Shown piece after piece: positions 1 through 4,700 of a stretch of 5,148 bases of DNA. This DNA comes from CAYLHS01 sp964383535. Lineage in GTDB: Bacteria > Actinomycetota > Acidimicrobiia > Spongiisociales > UBA4744. The notes beneath the pieces are model-generated. The model searched no databases and was not told the origin of the DNA. It saw only the letters and a list, made by a program, of their open reading frames with translations. Numbering within the stretch: position 1 is the stretch's first letter; every line of letters starts with the position of its first letter. The stretch spans positions 1-5,148 of the forward strand of contig CAYLHS010000116.1 of the NCBI GenBank assembly GCA_964383535.1, in the 5' to 3' direction. A program made the position numbers and the translations under genes.

Positions 1-166
1 CTTCGCCGAGCACCAGCCGGCGACCTCGATCGTGAACGTGATCCGCGACCTGTTCACTCAGCAACCGGTCGGCGCCGACATCTGGAGCGCTCTCGAATGG
101 TGCACCGGTCTTCTTGTCGTTGCCTACCTGTTTGCCATGGTCGCCTACCGCCACAGGATCTCCTAG
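1..166 (+). CDS. ABC-2 type transporter permease, C-terminal fragment (5' end outside window)
   Basis: The open frame enters from the left edge (first full codon at base 2) and ends at TAG 164-166, leaving 54 residues. The fragment starts with FAEHQP, followed by a soluble loop and a final hydrophobic segment (GLLVVAYLFAMVAY) with a short basic tail (RHRIS). This is the usual C-terminal layout of ABC-2 type permeases of the DrrB/NodJ kind, where an F-A-[ED]-x-Q-P motif precedes the last loop and last transmembrane helix. Such proteins form the membrane channel of an exporter driven by a separate ATPase, often encoded just upstream, which cannot be seen here. The substrate is unknown. The gene is convergent with the VOC gene. 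Family call is firm; subfamily is inference from a short tail. Confidence 0.82.
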   Translation, partial: FAEHQPATSIVNVIRDLFTQQPVGADIWSALEWCTGLLVVAYLFAMVAYRHRIS

Positions 167-167
167 A

Positions 168-241
168 CCCTCAACAAACTGGCCTGCTCCTGGTCAGCTC
201 CTTGAGTTGGGGGTGTCCGGGCAAACCGCCCTCGCCGGCGG
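168..241. terminator. Possible hairpin terminator region between convergent genes
   Basis: The 95-base gap between the permease stop and the VOC stop holds several inverted repeats. CTGGCC (179-184) pairs with GGTCAG (192-197), including one G-U pair, inside outer arms CCCTCAAC (168-175) and GTTGGGGG (206-213). A second hairpin pairs CCGCC (226-230) with GGCGG (237-241). None is followed by a clear T-tract, so this is not a canonical intrinsic terminator, but the position between convergent genes suits one or two terminators. Confidence 0.35.
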
Positions 242-261
242 AGAGCCCTATCGTCCCATCA

Positions 262-774
262 TCAGACTCCATCCGAGAGCGACGCCATCACGTCCATGAG
301 GGTCGTGTAGACATAGCTGGGGTCACTGTCATGCCAAGAGGTGTTGGGCGAGTCGAGCTGCGGGGCATCGGGCTCGGGTTCGAAGAGCCACCAAAGGTTC
401 CCCCAAGGATCCTGGAACCGGGCAAGCCTCACTCCCCCGTAGAAGGGCGAAAGCCGTGTGACGACGCGGGCTCCCCGAGCTTCGGCGCGATCGAGCACGG
501 TCTGTGCATCATCCACATAGACCTGGGTGAACGCGGGGGTGAAGGGCCAGTCGGGCTTCGAGTCGGCGATCATGATCGTGGCATCGCCCATGGTGACTTC
601 CGCGTGGATCAGGCTGCCGTCACGGTCGGGAATCCGCACCTCGATCCTCTCTTGTGCTCCGAACACGTCCTCGAGAAACGCGATGAAGGCCCTAGCCGAC
701 TCCTTCACCAGGACGAACGAGTTGACGCTGTTGTGACGACCCCGGTTCTCGGGTGTGATGACTGGATGGAACAT
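262..774 (-). CDS. VOC family (glyoxalase/bleomycin resistance fold, PhnB-like) protein
   Basis: A 170-residue protein of the vicinal oxygen chelate superfamily. The N-terminal half (about 15-70) runs from SVNSFVLV through a helix ending in FLEDVFGA to HAEVTMGDATIMIAD. The second half (about 80-133) has the partner-strand/helix segment TQVYVDD..VLDRAEARGARVV and the family hallmark FQDPWGNLWWLFEP (120-133). Possible metal or substrate residues are His57 and Glu132, by family position only. The C-terminal tail (136-170), with DPSYVYTTLMDVM, is typical of a PhnB-like subgroup. Start ATG 772-774 is supported by GAAAGGG (782-788) seven bases upstream. It is divergent from a MarR gene, and palindromic operators cover its promoter. 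Members include glyoxalases, dioxygenases and antibiotic-binding proteins; the substrate here is unknown. Probably cytoplasmic. Confidence 0.9.
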   Translation of the reverse strand: MFHPVITPENRGRHNSVNSFVLVKESARAFIAFLEDVFGAQERIEVRIPDRDGSLIHAEVTMGDATIMIADSKPDWPFTPAFTQVYVDDAQTVLDRAEARGARVVTRLSPFYGGVRLARFQDPWGNLWWLFEPEPDAPQLDSPNTSWHDSDPSYVYTTLMDVMASLSDGV

Positions 775-781
775 CGTGCAA

Positions 782-788
782 CCCTTTC
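782..788 (-). promoter_or_regulatory. Ribosome binding site of the VOC gene
   Basis: On the minus strand GAAAGGG lies seven bases before ATG 772-774, which supports that start codon. Confidence 0.7.
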
Positions 789-792
789 TGTG

Positions 793-813
793 GTCTACAT
801 AGTGTATGTAGAC
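793..813. promoter_or_regulatory. Operator site 1, perfect palindrome (MarR-type)
   Basis: GTCTACATA (793-801), a GTG centre (802-804) and TATGTAGAC (805-813) form a perfect inverted repeat with 9-base arms. Length and symmetry fit the 16-21 base sites bound by dimeric MarR proteins. It sits over the predicted start point of the VOC message, where binding would repress. The adjacent divergent MarR gene is the obvious candidate binder (inference). Confidence 0.78.
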
Positions 814-842
814 ATTCTACATGTTCTATGTATATCGGGCAA
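814..842 (-). promoter_or_regulatory. Predicted promoter of the VOC gene
   Basis: Read on the minus strand, a -35 TTGCCC (837-842) and a -10 TAGAAT (814-819) are separated by exactly 17 bases, close to the TTGACA/TATAAT housekeeping consensus. Transcription would start near base 807, giving a leader of about 33 bases with the ribosome binding site. The MarR-type palindrome at 816-834 fills the spacer and overlaps most of the -10, and the one at 793-813 covers the start point. Read by eye, not experimentally shown. Confidence 0.55.
816..834. promoter_or_regulatory. Operator site 2, near-copy of site 1
   Basis: TCTACAT (816-822), spacer GTTCT and ATGTATA (828-834) repeat the layout of site 1, with one arm position changed. 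The centre (825) is 22 bases from the centre of site 1 (803), about two helical turns, so two repressor dimers could bind the same DNA face. It lies in the -35/-10 spacer and -10 of the predicted VOC promoter. Confidence 0.68.
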
Positions 843-849
843 GTCTCGA

Positions 850-868
850 TCGACATGGATCATGTGTA
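850..868. promoter_or_regulatory. Degenerate operator site 3 over the marR promoter
   Basis: TCGACAT (850-856), spacer GGATC and ATGTGTA (862-868) keep the ACAT-N5-ATGT core of sites 1 and 2 and match six of seven bases of the left arm. It overlaps the predicted marR -35 and spacer. A weaker site there would allow mild autorepression. Its right arm is poor, so chance similarity is possible. Confidence 0.42.
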
Positions 869-878
869 GAAGTAGGCT
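850..878 (+). promoter_or_regulatory. Predicted marR promoter, likely leaderless transcript
   Basis: A -35 TCGACA (850-855), 17-base spacer and -10 TAGGCT (873-878, TANNNT type) put the start point at about base 885, which is the first base of the GTG start codon. No convincing Shine-Dalgarno sequence lies at normal distance before this GTG. Both facts suggest a leaderless message, a common arrangement in actinobacteria. Confidence 0.55.
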
Positions 879-884
879 GGCGTC

Positions 885-1325
885 GTGAGCGAAGCCCCCC
901 AATACCAGCAGGGAACCGGATTCCTCCTCTCGCGTCTCGGAACGCTCGTTGGGCGGTTCTGGTCCTCTCTCCTTTCACGTCACGGTCTTACGCAGGCCCA
1001 GTACACCGCCATGGTCGTGCTCGGCGAGTCAGGACCTCTCGGCCAGGGGCGCCTCGCCGAGTTGATCGCCGTCGACCCTCGCAACGTGGTCTCGGTGGTC
1101 AACGGCCTGGTTGCTTCGGGGTGGGCAGAACGAAGGGCGGACCCGACCGATGGTCGCCGGCGGCAGATCGCCCTGACGGCGAAGGGACAGCGACTGAACC
1201 GGGTCGTGGCCGCCGATGCGGCAACGACTCAGGGCGACTTCCTCGCCGCTCTGAACCGCGACGAGCAGTCGTCTCTCAACCGACTCCTACAACGTGTGTA
1301 CGAGAACCTGACCGATCAGGCGTGA
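885..1325 (+). CDS. MarR family transcriptional regulator
   Basis: A 146-residue protein of normal MarR length. N-terminal dimerisation helix (about 10-33), then the winged helix-turn-helix: LTQAQYTAMVVLGESGP (35-51), the helix GRLAELIAVD (55-64), a recognition helix starting PRNVVSVVNGLVASG (65-79), and the wing DPTDGRRRQIALT (86-98) with the family D-x-R/G-R-R signature. The C-terminal helices (about 100-146) complete the dimer interface. There is no cysteine, so direct thiol oxidation sensing as in OhrR is unlikely; a small-molecule ligand is more likely (inference). Start GTG 885 sits seven bases after a TANNNT -10, suggesting leaderless translation. Divergent from the VOC gene; three ACAT-N5-ATGT palindromes between them are its probable operators. 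Confidence 0.92.
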   Translation: MSEAPQYQQGTGFLLSRLGTLVGRFWSSLLSRHGLTQAQYTAMVVLGESGPLGQGRLAELIAVDPRNVVSVVNGLVASGWAERRADPTDGRRRQIALTAKGQRLNRVVAADAATTQGDFLAALNRDEQSSLNRLLQRVYENLTDQA

Positions 1326-1356
1326 GACAGTACCCCGGCAGGATTGGAGCCTCACG
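1321..1356. terminator. Weak inverted repeat across the marR/azlD convergent stop codons
   Basis: CGTGAG (1321-1326) and CTCACG (1351-1356) are perfect inverted repeats that include both TGA stop codons, separated by 24 bases. A long loop and missing T-tract make it a poor intrinsic terminator. Part of the symmetry is an automatic result of two convergent TGA stops, so this is only a suggestion. Confidence 0.2.
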
Positions 1357-1654
1357 TCGCCATGCGCAGCAGCGCCGCCACGGCTCCCGCAGCCGCGACC
1401 ACCACAATGAACGGAGCCTTGCGCCACAGGAGGACAGCGGCCACGACCAGCGCCGGCACACGGGCGTCGAGTACCAGCTGGTGTCCCGAGCCCAGGGTTT
1501 GAACGGCCACCAGAGCCGACAGCAGCGCGACGGTCACCATGGCCGCGATGCGCCGTATGCGAGGATGCTCCAGCCAGCGGTGGGGTGCCAAGTAGCCGAC
1601 CAGCTTGGTCAGATAGCAGATGCCACTCGCGGCGAGGAGTGCTGTCCAACTCAC
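1352..1654 (-). CDS. azlD: AzlD family protein, small subunit of branched-chain amino acid exporter
   Basis: A 100-residue, strongly hydrophobic protein starting SWTALLAASGICYLTKLVGY. Hydrophobic stretches near 4-22, 37-55, 64-79 and 81-96 fit the three to four helices of AzlD/BrnE proteins. The motif LDARVPALVVAAVLLWRKAPF is typical of this small family. It pairs with the large AzlC subunit to export branched-chain amino acids such as isoleucine, leucine or valine, and sometimes methionine, across the inner membrane. Start GTG 1652-1654 overlaps the azlC stop (GTGA), and GAGG (1662-1665) lies seven bases upstream, so translation is probably coupled. The open frame continues upstream of this GTG into azlC, but that part is an overlapping shadow. 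Substrate is inferred from family only. Confidence 0.85.
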   Translation of the reverse strand: MSWTALLAASGICYLTKLVGYLAPHRWLEHPRIRRIAAMVTVALLSALVAVQTLGSGHQLVLDARVPALVVAAVLLWRKAPFIVVVAAAGAVAALLRMAT

Positions 1655-2349
1655 GACGTCGCCTCGCCGTCGGTGACCACCGACTCCCCGGCGCGCCAAG
1701 AACCCGCGACGGCCACCACGACCGCTGCCAGCACGGGCACCCCCGCCGGAGCGATCGGGATCAAAGCCACCGCCAGCACCACGGCCCCGAGCGCAACCAT
1801 CCTGGGACGTAGCGCAGTCAGCCGCGGCCATATCAGTCCAAGAAACGCTGCGGCAGCAGCGGCGTCCATCCCGTATGACCGGGGATCTCCCATCGCATCG
1901 CCCAGCGCGGCGCCAAGCAGCGTGGTCAGGTTCCAGAGTATGAACACCGCCAGACCTGTGGACCAGAATCCCAAGCGAATCAAGTCTGACTGCTTCTGCG
2001 CGGTCCCCACCGCGGTCGACTCGTCGATCGTCAACTGCGCGGCGAGCGGACGGCGCCACGAGCGGGCTCGCAGCAACGGTGCCATCTGCAACCCGTAGAA
2101 CCCGTTGCGCACCCCGAGCAGCCCGGCAGTTGCGGCCGCGGCTACCCCGGTGCCTCCCGCTCCGATCACCCCGACCAAGGCGAACTGCGAGCCGCCGGTG
2201 AACATCAGCAGGCTCAGCGCGCACGTCTGAGCAACTGTCAGGCCGCTCGCCACCGACAACGCTCCGAACGAGATGCCGTAGGCACCGGTGGCGATCCCAA
2301 CCGAGAGCGCCTGGCGCACAACGACGTTGCGGGCAAGCGGGTGTGCCAT
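1651..2349 (-). CDS. azlC: AzlC family protein, large subunit of branched-chain amino acid exporter
   Basis: A 232-residue membrane protein with the AzlC signature: RQALSVGIATGAYGISFGAL (12-31), LSLLMFTGGSQFALVGVI (45-62) with the hallmark FTGGSQFA, and LLGVRNGFYGLQMAPLL. Several further hydrophobic helices follow, up to about residue 220. Length matches AzlC/BrnF/YgaZ. With AzlD it exports branched-chain amino acids, probably driven by the membrane potential. Start ATG 2347-2349 has AGGG (2357-2360) seven bases upstream; that AGGG overlaps the stop codon of a flavin reductase-like remnant. No Lrp-type regulator gene is adjacent, unlike the Corynebacterium brnFE arrangement, and no clear promoter was found just upstream. 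Convergent with marR. Confidence 0.92.
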   Translation of the reverse strand: MAHPLARNVVVRQALSVGIATGAYGISFGALSVASGLTVAQTCALSLLMFTGGSQFALVGVIGAGGTGVAAAATAGLLGVRNGFYGLQMAPLLRARSWRRPLAAQLTIDESTAVGTAQKQSDLIRLGFWSTGLAVFILWNLTTLLGAALGDAMGDPRSYGMDAAAAAAFLGLIWPRLTALRPRMVALGAVVLAVALIPIAPAGVPVLAAVVVAVAGSWRAGESVVTDGEATS

Positions 2350-2358
2350 CAGAGAACC

Positions 2359-2700
2359 CTAACGCTGCCGGGCGGACCGGTTCGACCGAAAGACGAACTC
2401 GCCAAGCACGAGTGCGTCACCCCCTTCAAGGTGCTGGTCGTACCGGTGGACTGCCTCACCGTCGAGACGAATCGCGCAGTTGACCAACCACACGGCGGCA
2501 CCGACCCGACACGGATCGTCGAGAGAAGGTGGGGAGGCGTCCACCCGCCCGGCGTTCCTCCTCATCTGACGATCCTCGCTCCGAGTTCTCCGCCGCCGAC
2601 GGACAAGGTCGGTCCCCGTCGAGAATGGCTTGCTCGTGCTCTGTCCGGCAACGTTGGCGATGTGCAGGGCGAGGCAGAGGCGCCGATGGCAAGGACACAG
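2359..2700 (-). pseudogene. Probable remnant of a flavin reductase-like gene (C-terminal part)
   Basis: The 423 bases between azlC and the nmrA-type gene (2350-2772) hold no intact gene. The minus-strand frame ending at TAG 2359-2361 has a convincing C-terminal segment: AAVWLVNCAIRL, then LEGGDALVLGEFVF, resembling the W-L-x-C and G-G-D-H-x-L-x-x-G-x-V strands of flavin reductase (DIM6/NTAB, HpaC/StyB-like) domains, with Ala in place of the usual His. Further upstream in the same frame, HIANVAGQSTSKPFSTGTDL (about 2606-2665) recalls the family's F-A-V-N-V-L-x-x-x-Q ... R-F-S segment. Between them the sequence is Arg-rich and unlike the family, no N-terminal flavin-binding part is visible, and the frame is closed by TGA 2728-2730. 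A very short functional protein starting at ATG 2563-2565 (68 residues) cannot be excluded. Bases 2731-2772 show nothing recognisable. Confidence 0.42.
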
Positions 2701-2772
2701 GACACGGGCGCACCTGCAGGAGCGGCGTCATCTGGCCGTCCCTCGGCGAACGTCAGTGGTCGGGGCACTAGA

Positions 2773-3609
2773 TCACGAGAACGCTTGCGCGTGGTCGGCC
2801 GCCCACTGGGCCAGTGTTCTGGCCGGACGACCAGTGATGCGATCGACCGGACGGGGCACGTCGGGTTGGGCAACAGTGTCGCGCCAGTAGTCGAGCATCA
2901 TCGTGATCACGTCATCGGGAATGTAGGCCGCCATGGCATTGCGGAACTCGTCTGCGGTGATCTCGCGATAAGACAGCGTGCGACCGATCGCGGCCCCGAT
3001 GGTGGAGAGCTGCTCGACTCGGGTGAGCGCCTCCGGACCCGTCATCGGCACAACGGCGCCTCGGAATTCTGGACGTAGGAATGCTGCGACAGCGGCATCA
3101 GCAACGTCTGCCTCGTGGATGGGTGCTTGGCGCGATGTGGGGTACGGGTCATCGACGCCGCCAGTCATCTTGATCGAGTACGCCCATCCGAGGAGGTTGT
3201 TTGCGAGACTCCCCGGCCGGAGAATCGTTGCCGGAATGCTCGACGTTTCGACTGCCAGTTCGATGCGCCGGTGGTGGAGGTTGCTGACCGAGCCGACATC
3301 GCGAGGGAACTCCTCTGCTGCGGCCAGAGAGGAAAGCACCACGAAATGCTCCACACCCCGGTCACGTGCAGCCTGCACGAACGGAGCGAGATCTCCCTCG
3401 GCCGGGAACAAGAACACCTGGCTGACGTTCTCGAACCAAGTGGTGTCCACGGGACCCGAGAGGTCGCCGGCAACGGTGTCCACGCCTGCGGGCAGTGATG
3501 CGGTCTCAGGATGACGGGTCAGTGCACGGACCTGCTGCCCTTCCTCGAGGAGGCCGGCGACGATGTGACGTCCGACGGCTCCCGTAGCTCCGGAAACGAG
3601 AATGGTCAT
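2773..3609 (-). CDS. NmrA-type NAD(P)-binding oxidoreductase (atypical SDR)
   Basis: A 278-residue Rossmann-fold protein of the NmrA/QOR2-like atypical short-chain dehydrogenase group. It opens with TILVSGATGAVGRHIVAGLL, giving the GxxGxxG dinucleotide motif at 7-13, then VRALTRHPE (27-35), whose basic residues after the second strand suggest NADPH preference. HFVVLSSLAA (88-97) is the fourth-strand region, and PATILRPGSLANNLLGWA is a typical NmrA substrate-side segment. The classic YxxxK catalytic pair is not evident, as usual in this group. Such proteins are quinone or NAD(P)H reductases or redox sensors; the substrate is unknown. AGGAGG (3615-3620), five bases before ATG 3607-3609, fixes the start; an in-frame ATG 36 bases upstream (3643-3645) falls within the predicted promoter. 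Divergent from tetR, with shared operators. Cytoplasmic. Confidence 0.9.
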   Translation of the reverse strand: MTILVSGATGAVGRHIVAGLLEEGQQVRALTRHPETASLPAGVDTVAGDLSGPVDTTWFENVSQVFLFPAEGDLAPFVQAARDRGVEHFVVLSSLAAAEEFPRDVGSVSNLHHRRIELAVETSSIPATILRPGSLANNLLGWAYSIKMTGGVDDPYPTSRQAPIHEADVADAAVAAFLRPEFRGAVVPMTGPEALTRVEQLSTIGAAIGRTLSYREITADEFRNAMAAYIPDDVITMMLDYWRDTVAQPDVPRPVDRITGRPARTLAQWAADHAQAFS

Positions 3610-3614
3610 GAGCT

Positions 3615-3620
3615 CCTCCT
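3615..3620 (-). promoter_or_regulatory. Strong ribosome binding site deciding the nmrA-type start
   Basis: AGGAGG on the minus strand, five bases before ATG 3607-3609. It argues for this start over the in-frame ATG at 3643-3645, which overlaps the predicted -10 and operator. Confidence 0.85.
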
Positions 3621-3622
3621 TG

Positions 3623-3639
3623 CGGAACGGATCGTTCCG
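3623..3639. promoter_or_regulatory. TetR-type operator palindrome 1
   Basis: CGGAACG (3623-3629), GAT centre, CGTTCCG (3633-3639): a perfect 17-base inverted repeat. It covers the predicted transcription start (about 3637) and early leader of the nmrA-type gene. TetR proteins usually bind palindromes of about this size in the gap to a divergent target; the neighbouring TetR is the likely binder (inference). Confidence 0.72.
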
Positions 3640-3660
3640 TTTCATGATAGTGGAACGGAA
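3635..3660. promoter_or_regulatory. TetR-type operator palindrome 2, overlapping palindrome 1
   Basis: TTCCGTTTCA (3635-3644), six-base centre, TGGAACGGAA (3651-3660): inverted repeat with nine of ten arm positions matching. It shares a half-site with palindrome 1, and GGAACGGA occurs as a direct repeat at 3624-3631 and 3652-3659. It covers the nmrA-type -10 and the predicted tetR -35. Confidence 0.58.
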
Positions 3661-3672
3661 TGCTCCCGTCCA
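3644..3672 (-). promoter_or_regulatory. Predicted promoter of the nmrA-type gene
   Basis: On the minus strand, -35 TGGACG (3667-3672), 17-base spacer and -10 TATCAT (3644-3649) predict a start near 3637 and a leader of about 28 bases with the AGGAGG site. Both palindromes overlap it, so repression by the TetR protein is expected. Assigned by eye. Confidence 0.5.
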
Positions 3673-3679
3673 GTAGTAT
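3651..3679 (+). promoter_or_regulatory. Predicted tetR promoter
   Basis: -10 TAGTAT (3674-3679) with a poor -35 TGGAAC (3651-3656) at 17 bases. The -35 lies inside operator palindrome 2 and within the spacer of the opposing promoter, so both promoters probably cannot be used at once. The predicted start near 3686 leaves about 19 bases before GTG 3705. Confidence 0.42.
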
Positions 3680-3693
3680 TGCGAGTGTCGACA

Positions 3694-3699
3694 GAGAGG
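3694..3699 (+). promoter_or_regulatory. Ribosome binding site deciding the tetR start
   Basis: GAGAGG, five bases before GTG 3705-3707. It favours this GTG over ATG 3660 and ATG 3717. Confidence 0.6.
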
Positions 3700-3704
3700 T
3701 TCGA

Positions 3705-4343
3705 GTGCGCGAAGTCATGGACGGAAGAAGGAAGCAGGCGGTTGTCAACGACACGGCAATCAGGCAGGCAGCCCACGAGGTGTTCGTGGAGAACCCGAGC
3801 GCACCGATCGCTCAGGTGGCCGCGCGTGCCGGGGTCGGCATCAGCGCGCTGTATCGACGCTATGCCGGCAAGGACGCGCTGCTGGGCGCCCTATGTGCGG
3901 AGGGTCAGCAGGCGTACATCGAGGAAGCCACCCGTGCCCTGAACTCACAGGACGGTGTGTGGGGCGCGTACGTGCAGTTCCTTCGCGCGATCGTCGCCCG
4001 GGACACCCATTCACTGTCCAATCGCCTCGCCGGCTCCTTCACCCCCACCGAGGGCCATCTCCGCGATGCCGTCGAGCTAGACCGGCTCGGCCGAGAGTTG
4101 TTCGATCGAACCCAAGCGGCCGGCTACCTGCGCCCTGATGTGACGTTCCTGGACGTCGGAACTCTGCTCGAGAGCCTGGCCTCTGTTCGCATGGGCGACA
4201 CCGAGCGCAACGCTGCACTTCGTCAACGGCTCCTGGGCGTCGTCATCGATGGGTTGCGTGCGGACCCGGCCAACGAGCCCCTGGAAGGCGACCCACCGAC
4301 TGCCGAAGAACAGGAATCCCGCTGGATCCCCAAGAACACGTAG
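3705..4343 (+). CDS. TetR/AcrR family transcriptional regulator
   Basis: A 212-residue regulator with an N-terminal DNA-binding domain: TAIRQAAHEVFVENP (17-31), then the helix-turn-helix IAQVAARAGVGISALYRRY (35-53) and KDALLGAL, the standard TetR signature. The C-terminal region (about 65-190) is helical and would bind the ligand and form the dimer; it ends in an acidic, probably disordered tail. Start GTG 3705-3707 is preferred because GAGAGG (3694-3699) lies five bases upstream. ATG 3717-3719 is an alternative without a good ribosome binding site. The in-frame ATG at 3660 precedes the predicted -10, so it is rejected. Divergent from the nmrA-type gene with palindromes between them: probably a repressor of both (inference). 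Ligand unknown. Convergent with the DUF1059 gene. Confidence 0.92.
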   Translation: MREVMDGRRKQAVVNDTAIRQAAHEVFVENPSAPIAQVAARAGVGISALYRRYAGKDALLGALCAEGQQAYIEEATRALNSQDGVWGAYVQFLRAIVARDTHSLSNRLAGSFTPTEGHLRDAVELDRLGRELFDRTQAAGYLRPDVTFLDVGTLLESLASVRMGDTERNAALRQRLLGVVIDGLRADPANEPLEGDPPTAEEQESRWIPKNT

Positions 4344-4374
4344 CGCCCAGCCAGAGATACACCCCCGACCGTCA

Positions 4375-4611
4375 CTAGTGGTCGCCGAGAGCGGCGAAGT
4401 CGCGCTTGACCGCCTTGTACCAACCCATTCCGGCGATCGGGTGCTTCCACCGCCCTTTCATCTCCGTGAGGGCCGGCTTGTGCGACTCGTCGCCATCGGC
4501 GACCACTTCTCTCAGGTGACGGTCTTGTGCCTTGATGATTTCGTCGGCCGTGGCGCCGTGGTGTTCGAGATCACACGTCCCGCCCAGCTGCCTGCACGTC
4601 ATGGTCTTCAC
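4375..4611 (-). CDS. DUF1059 domain-containing small protein
   Basis: A 78-residue protein starting MKTMTCRQLGGTCDLEHHG, the signature of the DUF1059 family, whose function is not established. Cys6 and Cys13 in the C-R-Q-L-G-G-x-C-D core are the conserved cysteines, and with His17/His18 they could bind a metal (inference). The middle (about 22-50) is an amphipathic helix region (ADEIIKAQDRHLREVV ... GDESHKPALTEM). The tail GMGWYKAVKRDFAAL resembles longer family members. Start is GTG 4609-4611, with GGAGG (4619-4623) seven bases upstream; the ATG three codons later is less well placed. It lies 89 bases downstream of the SRPBCC gene on the same strand, so co-transcription is plausible. No signal peptide or membrane segment. 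Confidence 0.82.
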   Translation of the reverse strand: MKTMTCRQLGGTCDLEHHGATADEIIKAQDRHLREVVADGDESHKPALTEMKGRWKHPIAGMGWYKAVKRDFAALGDH

Positions 4612-4618
4612 GTTCTGA

Positions 4619-4623
4619 CCTCC
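4619..4623 (-). promoter_or_regulatory. Ribosome binding site of the DUF1059 gene
   Basis: GGAGG on the minus strand, seven bases before GTG 4609-4611; it decides the GTG start over the ATG three codons downstream. Confidence 0.75.
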
Positions 4624-4700
4624 AATCGATTCGCCCGAGGGAGCGTACGGGGCCGGCGGAACGTGTGCTTCTCCGATCCTGCTCGAATGGGGTGAAGGGT

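Noticed and set aside
97..888. 263-residue plus-strand open frame across the VOC gene and promoter
   Set aside because: It is antisense to the VOC gene, shows no family features, and runs through the operator region; typical of opposite-strand frames in GC-rich DNA.
821..2098. 425-residue plus-strand open frame
   Set aside because: It overlaps marR out of frame and is antisense to azlD and azlC, is rich in Arg/Ala/Ser/Thr with no recognisable domain, and is a shadow of real genes.
1655..2224. N-terminal extension of the azlD frame inside azlC
   Set aside because: The extension is Arg/Gly-rich, non-membrane-like and overlaps azlC; a GTG with GAGG upstream at the azlC stop gives the normal AzlD length.
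2755..2769. AGTG/CACT hairpin just after the nmrA-type stop
   Set aside because: Four base pairs and no T-tract; expected by chance.
2341..3078. 245-residue plus-strand open frame
   Set aside because: Antisense to the nmrA-type gene and remnant region, low-complexity composition and no domain.
3610..3645. 12-residue N-terminal extension of the nmrA-type protein
   Set aside because: The ATG at 3643-3645 lies on the predicted -10 and operator, while ATG 3607-3609 has an ideal AGGAGG and starts directly at the Rossmann first strand.
4366..4384. Inverted repeat CGACC/GGTCG around CACTAGTG as a tetR/DUF1059 terminator
   Set aside because: Only five base pairs with a nine-base loop, no T-tract, and it straddles the DUF1059 stop; too weak to call.
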